Below, in pieces: positions 34,461 through 44,285 of a DNA stretch of 64,000 bases. The notes under the pieces were generated by a model. That model saw nothing but the letters and a program-made list of their open reading frames with translations, did no database searches and was not told the origin of the DNA. Within the stretch, counting starts at the first letter, position 1, and each line of letters begins with the position of its first letter. The stretch is from Lineus longissimus (Eukaryota; Nemertea; Pilidiophora; Heteronemertea; Lineidae): NCBI RefSeq assembly GCF_910592395.1, contig NC_088318.1:7092756-7156755 (forward strand). Direction: 5' to 3'. Both the position numbers and the translations under genes were made by a program.

Positions 34461-34790
34461 TTGCGTCCCAGTACTGATAAAGACGATGAGTATGAAGTCA
34501 TTAGAAAATTCAACTGCAAGTCATGTAAACTTAACAATGGGAAACCATGTTACAACATTTTGTGTGTGGACGCTGTCTATGAAATGAGGATGTGCATGTC
34601 GGCCCTCCCTGATTTTGACAAAGACCTAATTCTCATCGGAAAAATCAGCTGCTTCTTTTCTAATGGGGACTCAACACGTAGTTCAAAGAAGAAAGAACAG
34701 AAACAAAGAGAAACAAAGAGAACATCAATGCACAAGTTACTTCGTGCATGGACATCGAATATGTCGTAACACATTCAAGTTTATCCATTG
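34461..34790 (+). pseudogene. DUF7869-like gene, exon 1
   Basis: Encodes a cysteine-rich N-terminal block (FNCKSCKLNNGKPC, then ALPDFDKDLILIGKISCFF) and a basic stretch. After a frameshift near 34730 the end reads YFVHGHRICRNTFKFIH and stops at the near-perfect donor GTAAGT (34791). A better start, ATG in ACCATGGCACTTTCT (34435), lies upstream in another frame (MALSKERKVA), so a further small shift may hide the real N-terminus. Confidence 0.65.
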
Positions 34791-35398
34791 GTAAGTTGAA
34801 TTTTATTGATTTTATTTCAAAATGAAAGACGTCATGTACATGCTCAAATTGTGATTATGATTACACAGCATATCAAAAAGTTTGTTTCATTTACGGAGCC
34901 AACGGTGATGCCATCTAGTGTAGCACAACATAACGCAATGCATTTTCTATTCATGGAGCGGGGGCCATGCACAAAACATCCCTCAAAAGGCATTATTAAA
35001 ACCGATAAAGTTTCCCATTAGAAGCTGTTTTATTGATTCGAAGACATATACTTTACAATCATAAAGATTGCACCTACAATTGATGCGAAATTAATGTGTC
35101 ATTTTGCTCCCAAAGTTGCATGAATTTGGCCCAAAACCATGGAATCCCCGGGGTTTTCCCGGCCTCACGCGTTTCCTTTTATGGGCCGTCCACGATTAGC
35201 ATCGGATAATTAATATTCATGAAATTGATTTTCCGGGAAGGCATACCCGTTTGTGATTGGATAAGGGATTCGTGTGTCAAAATAGCGGTTTCGAGAATTG
35301 ACAGAAATAGCTGGCCTGGTTTCCAGGACGCGTGGCCGCTGAAAGCCCTGCTGTTGCTGTACATGCGGATTCCCAATATTCCTGGGGGCAAGATTGCG

Positions 35399-35406
35399 TG
35401 ACGTCA
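35399..35406. promoter_or_regulatory. CRE-like site
   Basis: A perfect TGACGTCA palindrome 14 bp before ATGGCGGAC (35420). In animals this is the CREB/ATF binding site. It could be the core promoter of the two-ORF unit at 38.1-41.0 kb. Confidence 0.45.
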
Positions 35407-35419
35407 CTTAAGAAGCATC

Positions 35420-35485
35420 ATGGCGGACTTAGCTGTTAACTTCGCCGCCGAGGAAGCAAAAATTGGGGCGGAAAGCACTCAAAAG
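35420..35485 (+). CDS. Possible first exon of the chromo-barrel protein
   Basis: ATCATGGCGGACTTAGC opens MADLAVNFAAEEAKIGAEST, then QK before AAG|GTGTTG. The phase would allow joining to the acceptor region TTTCAGTAG near 38096, but the donor is weak and the frame also runs unspliced to TGA near 35539. A GC-rich context and the upstream CRE support a promoter here. Low confidence as an exon. Confidence 0.3.
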
Positions 35486-35698
35486 GTGTTGTATTTCGTT
35501 CAATGTTTCGATTTTTTCAAACAACAGTGTTTATGTCATTGACTCGATTTGCTTGGCATCGTCGATATTTGATTCAAACATGTTTTTTCGTCCTTCGATG
35601 TGGCGACACACTTGTTTCGCCCAGTCCATTGCTCAATAGGGGCCATAGCTCAGTGTGACTGCTGTGTACAATTCATGCACATTATCATTATGTATGTA

Positions 35699-35862
35699 CA
35701 CTGGTGCTCAAATATATTAGGACAAAGGCCAATTTTAGGTTTGACATTACTTTTCACCTGCTTAGAATTAATTGAATGGGCTCAAATAGGGCTCATATGT
35801 AAGGGGAAGGGTCCCTCTTTCCCCCTGATATAATTTTAAAGAATTACATAATCGGTAATTAG
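35699..35862 (+). repeat. Tc1-like left terminal inverted repeat
   Basis: CACTGGTGCTCAAATATATT, then AGGACAAAGGCCAATTTTAG and on to TTACATAAT; matches the complement of the right end with about 25 differences. Confidence 0.88.
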
Positions 35863-36047
35863 TTCCAGATCTGTAATAATGAGGAAAGGTAGAATATGAA
35901 CCATTGCACCAATTCGTTTTTATATAAATGGCTTCAAAAAATAATACTATGATCAATTTTTCTAGACAATACACAATGGTATAATGTCATCCCAATGGTT
36001 CCCTAGTATTACATAACATGAGAAATCAATTTCTGGACCATTAGGCA

Positions 36048-37172
36048 ATGACAAATGACGGGTGTATAAAGTCTACTGATTTGGAGAACCAGGGCACATT
36101 TGCAGGTGAAACTGACAGCAAAATGCGTAGGAAGACAGAGACCAGTGTCGAAATCAGGGCAGCAGTCTGTGCCTATCATGATGTTGGACTTTCAGTACGC
36201 TCAATCGCTAAAAAAGTGAATGTATCCAAATCAACTGTTCATTACATCCTGAAAAGGAAGAAGGAAACTGGAAATAACCAGTCCAGAAAAGGTAGGGGGA
36301 GGCCCAGAAAGACTAGCAAGGCTACAGACAGGTACATGAGAAACGTCGCTCTGAGAGACAGGCGCCTAACTGCAGTCGATATCGCCCAAGAGGTGAATGA
36401 GTTGGAACAGCAACACCGCTCCATCTCGCGACAAACGGTCAGTCGACGTCTGCTGGACTTTGGTTTACGAGGTTGTGTTGCTGTGAGAAAACCACTCCTG
36501 AGACCCCAAAACAAGGTGAAACGACTCAAATGTGCTAAAAAACACAAGTTTTGGACTGTTGATGATTGGAAAAAAGTTCTTTGGACTGACGAGAGTAAAT
36601 TTGAGCTGTTTGAAACAAAGCACAGGGCCTATATTCGTAGGAGGCCAAATGAAAAGTTCGCAAACGGATGTGTGATTCCAACTGTGAAACATGGCGGGGG
36701 GAATGTTATGGTCTGGGGATGCTTTGCTAGGAATCAAATTGGGGATCTGGTCAAGATAGAAGGCATTCTCAAGAAGGAAGGATATCTTGAGATCTTGCAG
36801 AAGCACGCTGTGCCATCTGCCGAGAGGTTGTTCAGTGGATCTTGGGTGTTCCAAGAAGACAATGATCCTAAGCATTCGTCAAAGCTGTGCCGAGGATACC
36901 TGAACCAACAGGCAGAATCAAGACAAATGGAAGTCATGTCGTGGCCACCGCAATCCCCTGACCTGTCGCCCATTGAATTTCTGTGGGATGAATTGGACAG
37001 ACAACTTCGAAAAATTAAGCCAACTAGCCAGAAGCACCTGTGGAACTGTTTGCAGCAAGGATGGAGTAAAATTACCCCCGTCTTCATGGAGAAACTAATC
37101 AACAGAATGCCAGGAATCTGCAGGGCAGTCATCAAGGCCAAAGGTGGTTACTTCGACGAAAAAACAGTCTGA
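36048..37172 (+). CDS. Tc1/mariner transposase, 374 residues
   Basis: An uninterrupted frame. Residues ~25-75 form the first paired-type helix-turn-helix (SVRSIAKKVNVSKSTVHYIL). GRGRPRK at ~84-90 is the AT-hook-like linker, followed by a second HTH (SRQTVSRRLLDFGL). The catalytic domain has WTDESKFELF (~178), the glycine-rich HGGGNVMVWG, VFQEDNDPKHSSKLC and QSPDLSPIEFLWDELD. Counting from the Asp of QED to the Glu of PIE, 38 residues lie between, so this is a DD38E transposase rather than the DD34E of classic Tc1. The C-terminus VIKAKGGYFDEK is typical of fish and invertebrate relatives. All three catalytic residues and full length are present, so activity is possible; an upstream MTNDGCIKST start is followed by an alternative Met at ~26. 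Confidence 0.95.
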   Translation: MTNDGCIKSTDLENQGTFAGETDSKMRRKTETSVEIRAAVCAYHDVGLSVRSIAKKVNVSKSTVHYILKRKKETGNNQSRKGRGRPRKTSKATDRYMRNVALRDRRLTAVDIAQEVNELEQQHRSISRQTVSRRLLDFGLRGCVAVRKPLLRPQNKVKRLKCAKKHKFWTVDDWKKVLWTDESKFELFETKHRAYIRRRPNEKFANGCVIPTVKHGGGNVMVWGCFARNQIGDLVKIEGILKKEGYLEILQKHAVPSAERLFSGSWVFQEDNDPKHSSKLCRGYLNQQAESRQMEVMSWPPQSPDLSPIEFLWDELDRQLRKIKPTSQKHLWNCLQQGWSKITPVFMEKLINRMPGICRAVIKAKGGYFDEKTV

Positions 37173-37575
37173 ATTGGATGGATCTCAATTATCATTGCCG
37201 GAGATGTAACGGACTTAATGACATGAAGTCATAATTTGACATGTTCAATCATAAGAAGATGACATGTTTTAGCTCCAAGAAAGTGTAGCACAGGTTTTGT
37301 ATTTGTTTTAACTGTTATTTTGTGCTTTTCCAAAATGGATTGTTGTTAATGTAATGTAAAATAAACACCCATCGTATTATGATACAATTGGTGACATATC
37401 TTATGTAACACATTTGTATCGTCAGTCATGAGTTATGGAAAGCTTTATTCTCAAGAGAAATAAAGTAAAAACATAGAAAAAACAAGAATATTTGGAAGAA
37501 AAACAAGTATTTTACTGTAAATGCCCAAGTTGGACAAGGGCAAAAAATGCCTTACTGTCCTTAATGTAGTTACAC

Positions 37576-37740
37576 AACTGCCACTGGTTATGTAATTCTT
37601 TGAAATTGTATCAAGGGGAAAGAGGGACCCTTCCTCTAACATATGATACCAAGTTGAACCCATTCCGTTAATTCTAAGCAGGTGAAAAGTTATGTCAAAC
37701 CTAAAATTGGCCTTTGTCCTAATATTTTTGAGCACCAGTG
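37576..37740 (-). repeat. Tc1-like right terminal inverted repeat
   Basis: Complement of the left end; the outermost 14 bases CACTGGTGCTCAAA are perfect. Confidence 0.88.
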
Positions 37741-38095
37741 TACATAACATAACCCTAAAACTGTGCTAAATACATCTGCATAAGTATAGGCCTGCCCGCT
37801 CCCATGTTCATGTCATGATGGCTGTAGTTGATTGATCAGGGCATATACGCGCGCACACAAGGCATAGCTAGGTGGCAGGCCTAATGATTTGTGTTGTTCT
37901 CACTCTTAGTTCCATTCCAGTTGGTTTTTCCTATTTCAGGGTTAGGCCTAGGCCCCCTATATGTACAGATTAGTCACCTATGCCTATGGAAAACAAGTGC
38001 TCAGTCCTGCCCTCCCAGTCCACTTAAATTCAACTGGCCTATCATGCCTATTGGTTTGTTGTGTATAATTTAAGCCGCTTTTTGTCGTTTCAGTA

Positions 38096-38783
38096 GAGAG
38101 TCCTCCGGAACCAGAAGAGTGTGGATTACAGAAAATTGGGACTGGGTGATGCTAAATTAGAGACGAAAAAGGAAAAAAAGACAAGATACCCCAAAGATAA
38201 ACTTTGGGACGTGAGGATAGTTGATAGGCGTGTTGATGAAGAGGGACATAATCTTGTGTGTATCCATTTCATAGGATACGAAAAAAAGTACGATGAGTGG
38301 GTAAAGGAAGAATTTGTTGTGAGTGTACCCCCAGAGGTCAAGACAGCATCAGCATTAAACTTATTCAGACACCAACTACAGGTTCAGGTAAAAGAAAGTC
38401 TTACAGTCGCTCGAGGGATCGACTCAAAAGTGGACATTGATATCCCGATACAAATCGAACTCTTCCAGGAAATTGCCAGACTTGGGATTCCTTTGACTAC
38501 TAGTGCTACTCACTCAACTCTCAAGTATCGAATTGAAAGTGCAGATTCTCTCAATGAGTTGCTCTGTCCTGGGTGGCACAAAAGGATAGCAAACCAGTAT
38601 GGAGACCATGCTATAGTAAACATTGAGACATTGAAGTTCTGGTTGGCATGCCGGAAACCACTGCTGGAGTTCAAGCAAAACCATACAAGCCATTTCATAC
38701 GGAATGAAGTGCACCGGGGATTCGTCTTCTGCATGACCTTTGTGAGGCATCTGGGAAACAGAGGTGACTTAGAAAAGCAGTAA
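38096..38783 (+). CDS. Chromo-barrel (Tudor-knot type) protein, ORF A of a two-ORF unit
   Basis: The frame is open from a likely splice acceptor (GTCGTTTCAGTAG) and encodes RVLRNQKSVDYRKLGLG, then KDKLWDVRIVDRR, LVCIHFIGYEKKYDEWV, a chromo-barrel/Tudor-knot domain similar to those that bind methylated histone tails in MRG/MSL3-type proteins. The remaining ~150 residues (QVQVKESLTVARGIDSKVD, LCPGWHKRIANQYGDHAIVN) are not recognised. There is no internal ATG at the start of the domain, which supports an upstream exon. TAA (38781) precedes the ATG of ORF B by 49 bp, in a different frame. A chromatin-reading partner beside a transposase-like protein could guide integration; that is inference. Confidence 0.6.
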
Positions 38784-38832
38784 CTCAAGCTAGTAAAATG
38801 TGTCTATAGGCCTACCCCACAGCTCTGACAAC

Positions 38833-41028
38833 ATGGCGCTATCCAAAAATAGAAATTGTCAAACTGTTGAAGTTGAGAAATGTTGGCTTTTTGAGCAGAT
38901 TAAAAATGCCAAACAGGTGACTCAATCTTTGGTAGCAGATGTTGCAGTTGACATCTGTTCTAAACATAATATTGACACGTCACTTGTTGATTTGAAACAA
39001 AGTAATAGAAACCTTCAAAGTGCATTGATACATTTGAAAAAGTTATCAAAATCCTTCAGAGGTGGCCATCAGAAAAAGCGCTTCTTAGAGCAGCTGTCTA
39101 AATCTTCTTTGAAGCTGCAGTTTTGGTACTTTAGTGAGTCACCAATCAAAATGAAATTGAAAGTTGCACAAGAAAAATGCAAAATGTTGTCAGAGGAATT
39201 GAACGAAAGCACCAAAAATGTCAACAGCTTGAAAATTCAGGTTCAGAGGCTTTCTGATAGAGTGAAACAGAAAACACATGAAAAGAGACTTCGATCAAAG
39301 AAGTTTAACTCACCTTCTAAATACAGCCGTGCTCAAAAATGGCGTAACAATACTGCTGTTTTACAAGACATCAGAGACTCCCTTTCATTTTTGGGTTATC
39401 ACGGTTATGAACCCCTGAGTGTAAAAGTCAAGAACAAGCAAGGTATTGTTGAGGATTTTGTCGTGCAGAGTGACTCGCCACACATGGCAGGCCCCAAGAA
39501 TCTGAAAAAATTCTCTGATGAAGAACTTGAACACATAAATCTCATCGTCTATGTGAAAGACAAGTTTAACATTTCAAATGAAGCCTTGCATGAACTTTGT
39601 ATGGTCCATCCTAGTATGCCCCGGTCCAATAGGATTTTCATCTCTATCAGAGAGTTGAACTCGGCGTGTAAATTGAGACCCACTCCTGATCCTATTGATG
39701 GAGTGCAGCAGAGCATTGCTGATACTATTCAAGATAATGTAAGAAGTTTAGTGGCCTCAGCTTCTGGTGATTCACTTGTCAGTAAAGACCACATTGTTCG
39801 AGTCAAACTTAGTGGGGATGGGACCAACATAGGAAAGCGCATGTCTGCAGAAAATTTCACTTATTCTCTCATTGATCATGAAGACCAAAGCTACTCGGGC
39901 AATCACTACTTGGCAATATTCAAAGGCCCTGAGAAATATGAAATTCTGTCAACGGCACTGGCTGAGTTAGCTAAAGAAACAATGCAATTAACATCTGTTG
40001 AAGTGGATGGTGTAGTGTACCAGATTGAATATTACTTGTGTGGTGATTTAAAATTTCTCAATGTTATCCTAGGAATTGACAGCTGTTGTTGCAAACACAG
40101 TTGCCCATTTTGTAAGTGTCCAAAAGAGAAATTCCATGATATGAAACAGTCATGGTCACAATTTGATGACAGCCTGGGAGCGAGAACAGTAGAAGAGATA
40201 GGTAGAATGTCTAAACTGAAGAAAGACAATTTCAACTGTTCACACAGCCCAATATTCCCTGCCATACCAATTAGGAATGTTGTACCTGACACCCTCCACC
40301 TCTTCTTGAGAGTAGGAGATCAGCTTGTGGGGAAACTGATTTCTGAACTAAGAGAAAGAGACAACATTAAAAAAGCAACTGTATTCAGTAGAGAAAAGTG
40401 CAAGAATGTCACTGATATGCCAAGTGATTTGACAAATGTTTCGAACTTAGACTTTTCCTTCAGAATGGATAGAAACACGAAACAATTCACGTTTCGAGAT
40501 TTTCAGGGCCCAGAACATTTGAAAATCCTTGAGAACATCAGAATTCAGGATTTTATTCCTGATCATGAAAACATAGAGAGTATTCAGTATTTGTGGACTG
40601 AATTTTATCGATTGATCAAGTTGCTGAAAGATACTAAATACCAGTGGACAAATGAAAGAATTGCCCAGTTCAGAATGTCTGCCCAGAGGTGGGTTGAGAC
40701 ATATTCAAAGACACATTTGACAAAGGATGTTACTGTGTACATGCACATCCTTGGTCAGCACATTCATGAAAATTTGCGTGAGCATGGAAACATATCAGTT
40801 TTCAACCAACAAGCTCTTGAGAAGCTCAATGAAAAAACTACCAGCTGGTATTTCAGAGCTTCCAATCACAAACCAAAGGATGCTTTTAGGCAAGTGATGC
40901 TGAAGAAGTTCAGGCTTGAAAAACTAAAACTGGCGTGTCGAAGAAAATTGAAATTCAAAGTCAAATGTAGCAAATGTTCCCAGTTGAGCCACAATAAGAG
41001 AACATGCAGGCCTCAAATAAAGCAATGA
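38833..41028 (+). CDS. 731-residue transposase-like protein with C-terminal zinc knuckle, ORF B
   Basis: ATG in GACAACATGG is a good start. The whole frame is open. Residues ~20-165 are helical with coiled-coil character. The core from ~320 has VKLSGDGTNIGKRMSAENFT, AIFKGPEKYEILSTAL, YLCGDLKFLNVILGID, then CCCKHSCPFCKCPKEKF and PIRNVVPDTLHLFLRVGDQL. These Asp and Cys/His motifs resemble a family of uncharacterised multicopy proteins that I recall from lancelets, cnidarians and molluscs; the acidic residues in SGDG and GDLKF could be catalytic in an RNase H-like fold. The C-terminus has a CCHC zinc knuckle, CSKCSQLSHNKRTC (residues ~709-722). No frameshift or stop is seen. I found no terminal inverted repeats, so a mobile origin is inferred from its family resemblance and position in an intron. 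Confidence 0.72.
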   Translation: MALSKNRNCQTVEVEKCWLFEQIKNAKQVTQSLVADVAVDICSKHNIDTSLVDLKQSNRNLQSALIHLKKLSKSFRGGHQKKRFLEQLSKSSLKLQFWYFSESPIKMKLKVAQEKCKMLSEELNESTKNVNSLKIQVQRLSDRVKQKTHEKRLRSKKFNSPSKYSRAQKWRNNTAVLQDIRDSLSFLGYHGYEPLSVKVKNKQGIVEDFVVQSDSPHMAGPKNLKKFSDEELEHINLIVYVKDKFNISNEALHELCMVHPSMPRSNRIFISIRELNSACKLRPTPDPIDGVQQSIADTIQDNVRSLVASASGDSLVSKDHIVRVKLSGDGTNIGKRMSAENFTYSLIDHEDQSYSGNHYLAIFKGPEKYEILSTALAELAKETMQLTSVEVDGVVYQIEYYLCGDLKFLNVILGIDSCCCKHSCPFCKCPKEKFHDMKQSWSQFDDSLGARTVEEIGRMSKLKKDNFNCSHSPIFPAIPIRNVVPDTLHLFLRVGDQLVGKLISELRERDNIKKATVFSREKCKNVTDMPSDLTNVSNLDFSFRMDRNTKQFTFRDFQGPEHLKILENIRIQDFIPDHENIESIQYLWTEFYRLIKLLKDTKYQWTNERIAQFRMSAQRWVETYSKTHLTKDVTVYMHILGQHIHENLREHGNISVFNQQALEKLNEKTTSWYFRASNHKPKDAFRQVMLKKFRLEKLKLACRRKLKFKVKCSKCSQLSHNKRTCRPQIKQ

Positions 41029-42285
41029 GCATGAAGGAGCAACCTAATCCTGATCGATGTTGTTTACATTGTAACTGCACCACCAGATGTCTCATACACA
41101 GGGGTACTACATTTTGGTGTCATGGCTTAAAAGGAGTGACATTGATTGTGGTCCAAATAGGACTATTTTCATAATGTGAAACTTTGGAACAGTGGTAGTA
41201 CACATTCTGTTTGTTATGATGATGTGCAAGGGTTGCATTGCATTTGTTAGAGACTTAGTGATTACTTTCTTTTGCCAAAATGGCTTAGTGTTATTTTTGC
41301 CAGGCAATCTGGTTATGTATTGTTTTCTTATAGAGACTAAGTGATGATTGCCAAATTGGCTCACCAAGCGTGACTGTAATTCCTTTATAACTTTTTTTTG
41401 TAATTGTTATTTTCAGTTCACTGCCAATCATGTTCATTGTGAAATTTCCATTGTCATGGTTTATTAGGTGGTCATTATTACTAACGGTTTGTCTGTTTCC
41501 TAAAGAGGTTAACATGCGTAACCCTCGTCAAAATGTTTGCCATAAAAAGGCAAGAAAATTAGCACAAATTCACTGAATTGACGATATTTTCTGCCGCCAT
41601 TTTGGCGAGGGGTCATGTGTGTTACCCTTGTTTTATCATTGGAACACTGCTGGTACGTTGTACATGTACTCTGAAAATTCATGACAAAGATTGTTATAAA
41701 TCATGTAAATTGTTAATTTTTAAAAGTTGTTCCTCATATTGTTCATGTTTTAAACACCTAGCTGGGATTTATAAGATTTTATTTTCAAAAATAAAAAAAT
41801 AATTTATGTTTGATACATCCCTTTCTTATTGTCTTTCATATGCAAAGTGGTCTACAACAACAAATCCCTGTCAATTTTAGGGTTGCTGCATGCACAAGTA
41901 GCAGGATCCTTTTGAATTGAAGGGTGGATGTTCTGCGTATCATGCCAAAATTCTGAGGAAATCAGCGTGAGGATGGCACTTTTGGACTTCTCAATCAATG
42001 CAAGAGAGGAAGGATCGAATGTTGAGCCAGCATATCCCAGACTCCTTCAAATGCATTGAGTTCCATTCCCTACGTTGACCACAATTCTGGGACGCCCTGA
42101 TGATTGTCGCTACAGAGTGGTGAAAAACAACCCTCCTACACAATGGAGTTGTCCAATTCATTGATTGCCGCGTCACGCGTCTAAAAATAGCTCGGTGGCT
42201 TACGTCATTTTGGCGCGAAATGTGAATGAAACAACAGGGGCGAAACCTTTTGATATGTTCTGAATGTTCCCATATTTTCTTTCAG
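41029..42285. other. Non-coding intron sequence with an imperfect inverted repeat
   Basis: An arm near 41512 (AACATGCGTAACCCTCGTCA AAATG) is mirrored near 41600-41625 (CATTTTGGCGAGGGGTCATG), with AT-rich DNA around it. A poly-A-like run (41785-41800) follows. No gene seen. Confidence 0.4.
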
Positions 42286-42563
42286 TATCAGTCAGAACAA
42301 ACTTACTGCCTTATTGAAGCACTACAAAGAAAACGGATTGACCCCTCGGAACAAGAAAAGTGGTGGTAGACGTGTTACAGATCCGAGGCTACTGACGCAC
42401 GACGACGTAACTCGTGTGGTATCTTTCATCGTGAATTTCGCAGAAGCCCATGCACTATCGCTTCCAGGGAGAGTTCCAGGCTACAAACGATTTGATATAA
42501 AGCTCTTGCCGTCTCATTTCTCCAAGACAAGTGTCTTCAAACTGTACACAATGGAAACAGCAG
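42286..42563 (+). pseudogene. DUF7869-like gene, exon 2
   Basis: Between TTTCTTTCAG and GTATGT. It encodes SQNKLTALLKHYKENGLTPR and RVTDPRLLTHDDVTRVVSF, LPGRVPGYKRFDIKLLPSHF, with no internal stop. It follows exon 1 in phase. Confidence 0.75.
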
Positions 42564-42681
42564 GTATGTATAATGTCTAAAACACTACAGATAGCCTTGC
42601 AGAGTTCTATGTGACTTGACTATTCATTAAAATAAAATTAGATGAAATTTATTAAGCCAAGCACAACAATACATGAGCAAA

Positions 42682-43739
42682 TAAAAATGGCCAGGGCCAT
42701 TGTGCTCACCTCATGTGGAGGAAAGATGGATAAAGAGCATGGTATTGTGTCATGTAGTGTTAGGTTTGATGTAGGTCCAAGCAATTACAATTTCCCCAAA
42801 ATGGCCAATTCACAGTACATTCGACCTCTGTGACCTTGAAAAGTAGGTCAAATCAAAGAAGACCCGGGTGACACATTGAATGGTTGTTAGAATTAGATGT
42901 ACCTATGATATAAAATTGGTGCCAATCGGGCAAGTCATTACTAGGAATAATGGCATTTTGAAGAATTTAGGATTTGGCCCCCTCCCTGGAGGCCAAACGG
43001 CAAATCAGATCGCACCAAACTTCAGTACCTGAGATCACCTGACCAAGGGATACATGTGTACTTAATTTGTGATCAATAGTCATTGCAGTTAAGAAACGTG
43101 CCATAGTTACGGCCTGACGGCGAATTTACGCCATTTGACCTCTGTCATGTCTGTGACCTTGACAAGAAGGTCAAATTAAAAACCTGTGTGACATATACTG
43201 TATGGTGGTTAGATGTACCCATGATATCAAATTGGTGGCAATCGGGCAAGAAGTTAAGGAAAAATCACATTTTTAAGGTTTTTGGATTTTGCCCCCTGGT
43301 GGTCAAGTGGTGAATCATATTGGACCAAACTTCGGTCCCTGAGATCACCTGACTAAGGGGTAAATGTGTACCAAATTTGGTATCAATAGTCATTGCAGTT
43401 TAGAAACGTGCCATCGTTACATCCTAACGGCCAATTTACACCATTTGACCTCTGTGACCTTGAAAAGGAGGTCAAATCAAAAACCCGGAGGATATATGAT
43501 GCACCTTTGCTAGAAGTACCTACCATATTTTTTTTAAAATTACCCGACTACTATTAAGGGAGATATTGCATATTTTCACTTTTAACGTTTGGCCCCCTGG
43601 TGGCCAAACCATGAAACGAATCGGACCGAAACTTGGTTTCCAAGGTGTCATTACATAAGGGTACATGTGTACCAAGTTTCAACCCAATAGCTCTAACAGT
43701 TACGAAACGTGCCCTGCTAACGGACGACGGACGACGACG

Positions 43740-43798
<59 letters not shown>

Positions 43799-43855
43799 AC
43801 GACGGACGCCACGGTATGGGATAAGCTCACCTCTGCTAAGAGGTGAGCTAAAAAG
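42682..43855 (+). repeat. Hairpin-ended repetitive element with ~306-bp tandem units (type C)
   Basis: Starts ATAAAAATGGCCAGGGCCAT followed by TGTGCTCACC. Three tandem units carry TGTGACCTTGAAAAGNAGGT CAAAT at about 42829, 43150 and 43455, the second with a ~10-bp insertion. A GAC-rich microsatellite follows, then GGACGCC and a hairpin (AGCTCACCTCTGCTAAGAGGTGAGCT) with AAAAA. It has the same plan as the elements at 1-591 and 30171-31866. Confidence 0.78.
43719..43806 (+). repeat. GAC microsatellite
   Basis: About 22 GAC/CGA triplets, mostly perfect, with GGAC interruptions at both edges. It forms the variable arm just before the 3' hairpin of the type C element. Confidence 0.95.
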
Positions 43856-44285
43856 ACAGTAATAAAACGATTTACAGTAACTGATCATTAACAAGCACAG
43901 CGTTGAACGTCCCCGTCGCCAAGGGTGTGATCATTAAACGGGAGGGAAAAGAAGGGAGTGTTGTGGGTAAAGAAGTGGATTTGTATTAAGAGGCTTGAAC
44001 TTGAGGCATGGCATTGTATCCAAAAAGAAATGACAATGAAGGATAATTGTACATATGACCTCACAACCGAATTCAGTCGTGGCTTTAATTCAAGGTCACT
44101 TGTAAGTTATTATCGGTACTTATTCTTTCTTGTAAAATGCTAGTTTTTGATGTGGATGGCACTGTTTATAAAGCAAAAGGCCGCCGCTGGATTGAAGTTT
44201 ACCTGCTCCATTTTGTATTGTTGATCATGTCTGTCTGATATTCCACTGGTAAACTGTCTTATAGTTAGTGTTGAATGTTTGAAGT

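Larger units (their letters stand above)
35699..37740 (+). mobile_element. Tc1-like transposon, apparently complete
   Basis: Flanked by TA (35697-35698 and 37741-37742). Ends are inverted repeats starting CACTGGTGCTCAAA and extending about 165 bp with scattered mismatches. It carries one uninterrupted transposase frame. It sits in the first intron of the DUF7869-like gene and also upstream of the two-ORF unit. An intact frame with well-matched ends marks it as one of the youngest insertions in the window. Confidence 0.95.

Noticed and set aside
43633-43894. Thr-, Asp- or Ser-rich proteins across the GAC microsatellite on both strands
   Set aside because: The frames exist only because a triplet microsatellite has no stops; they have no domain and lie inside a non-coding repeat.
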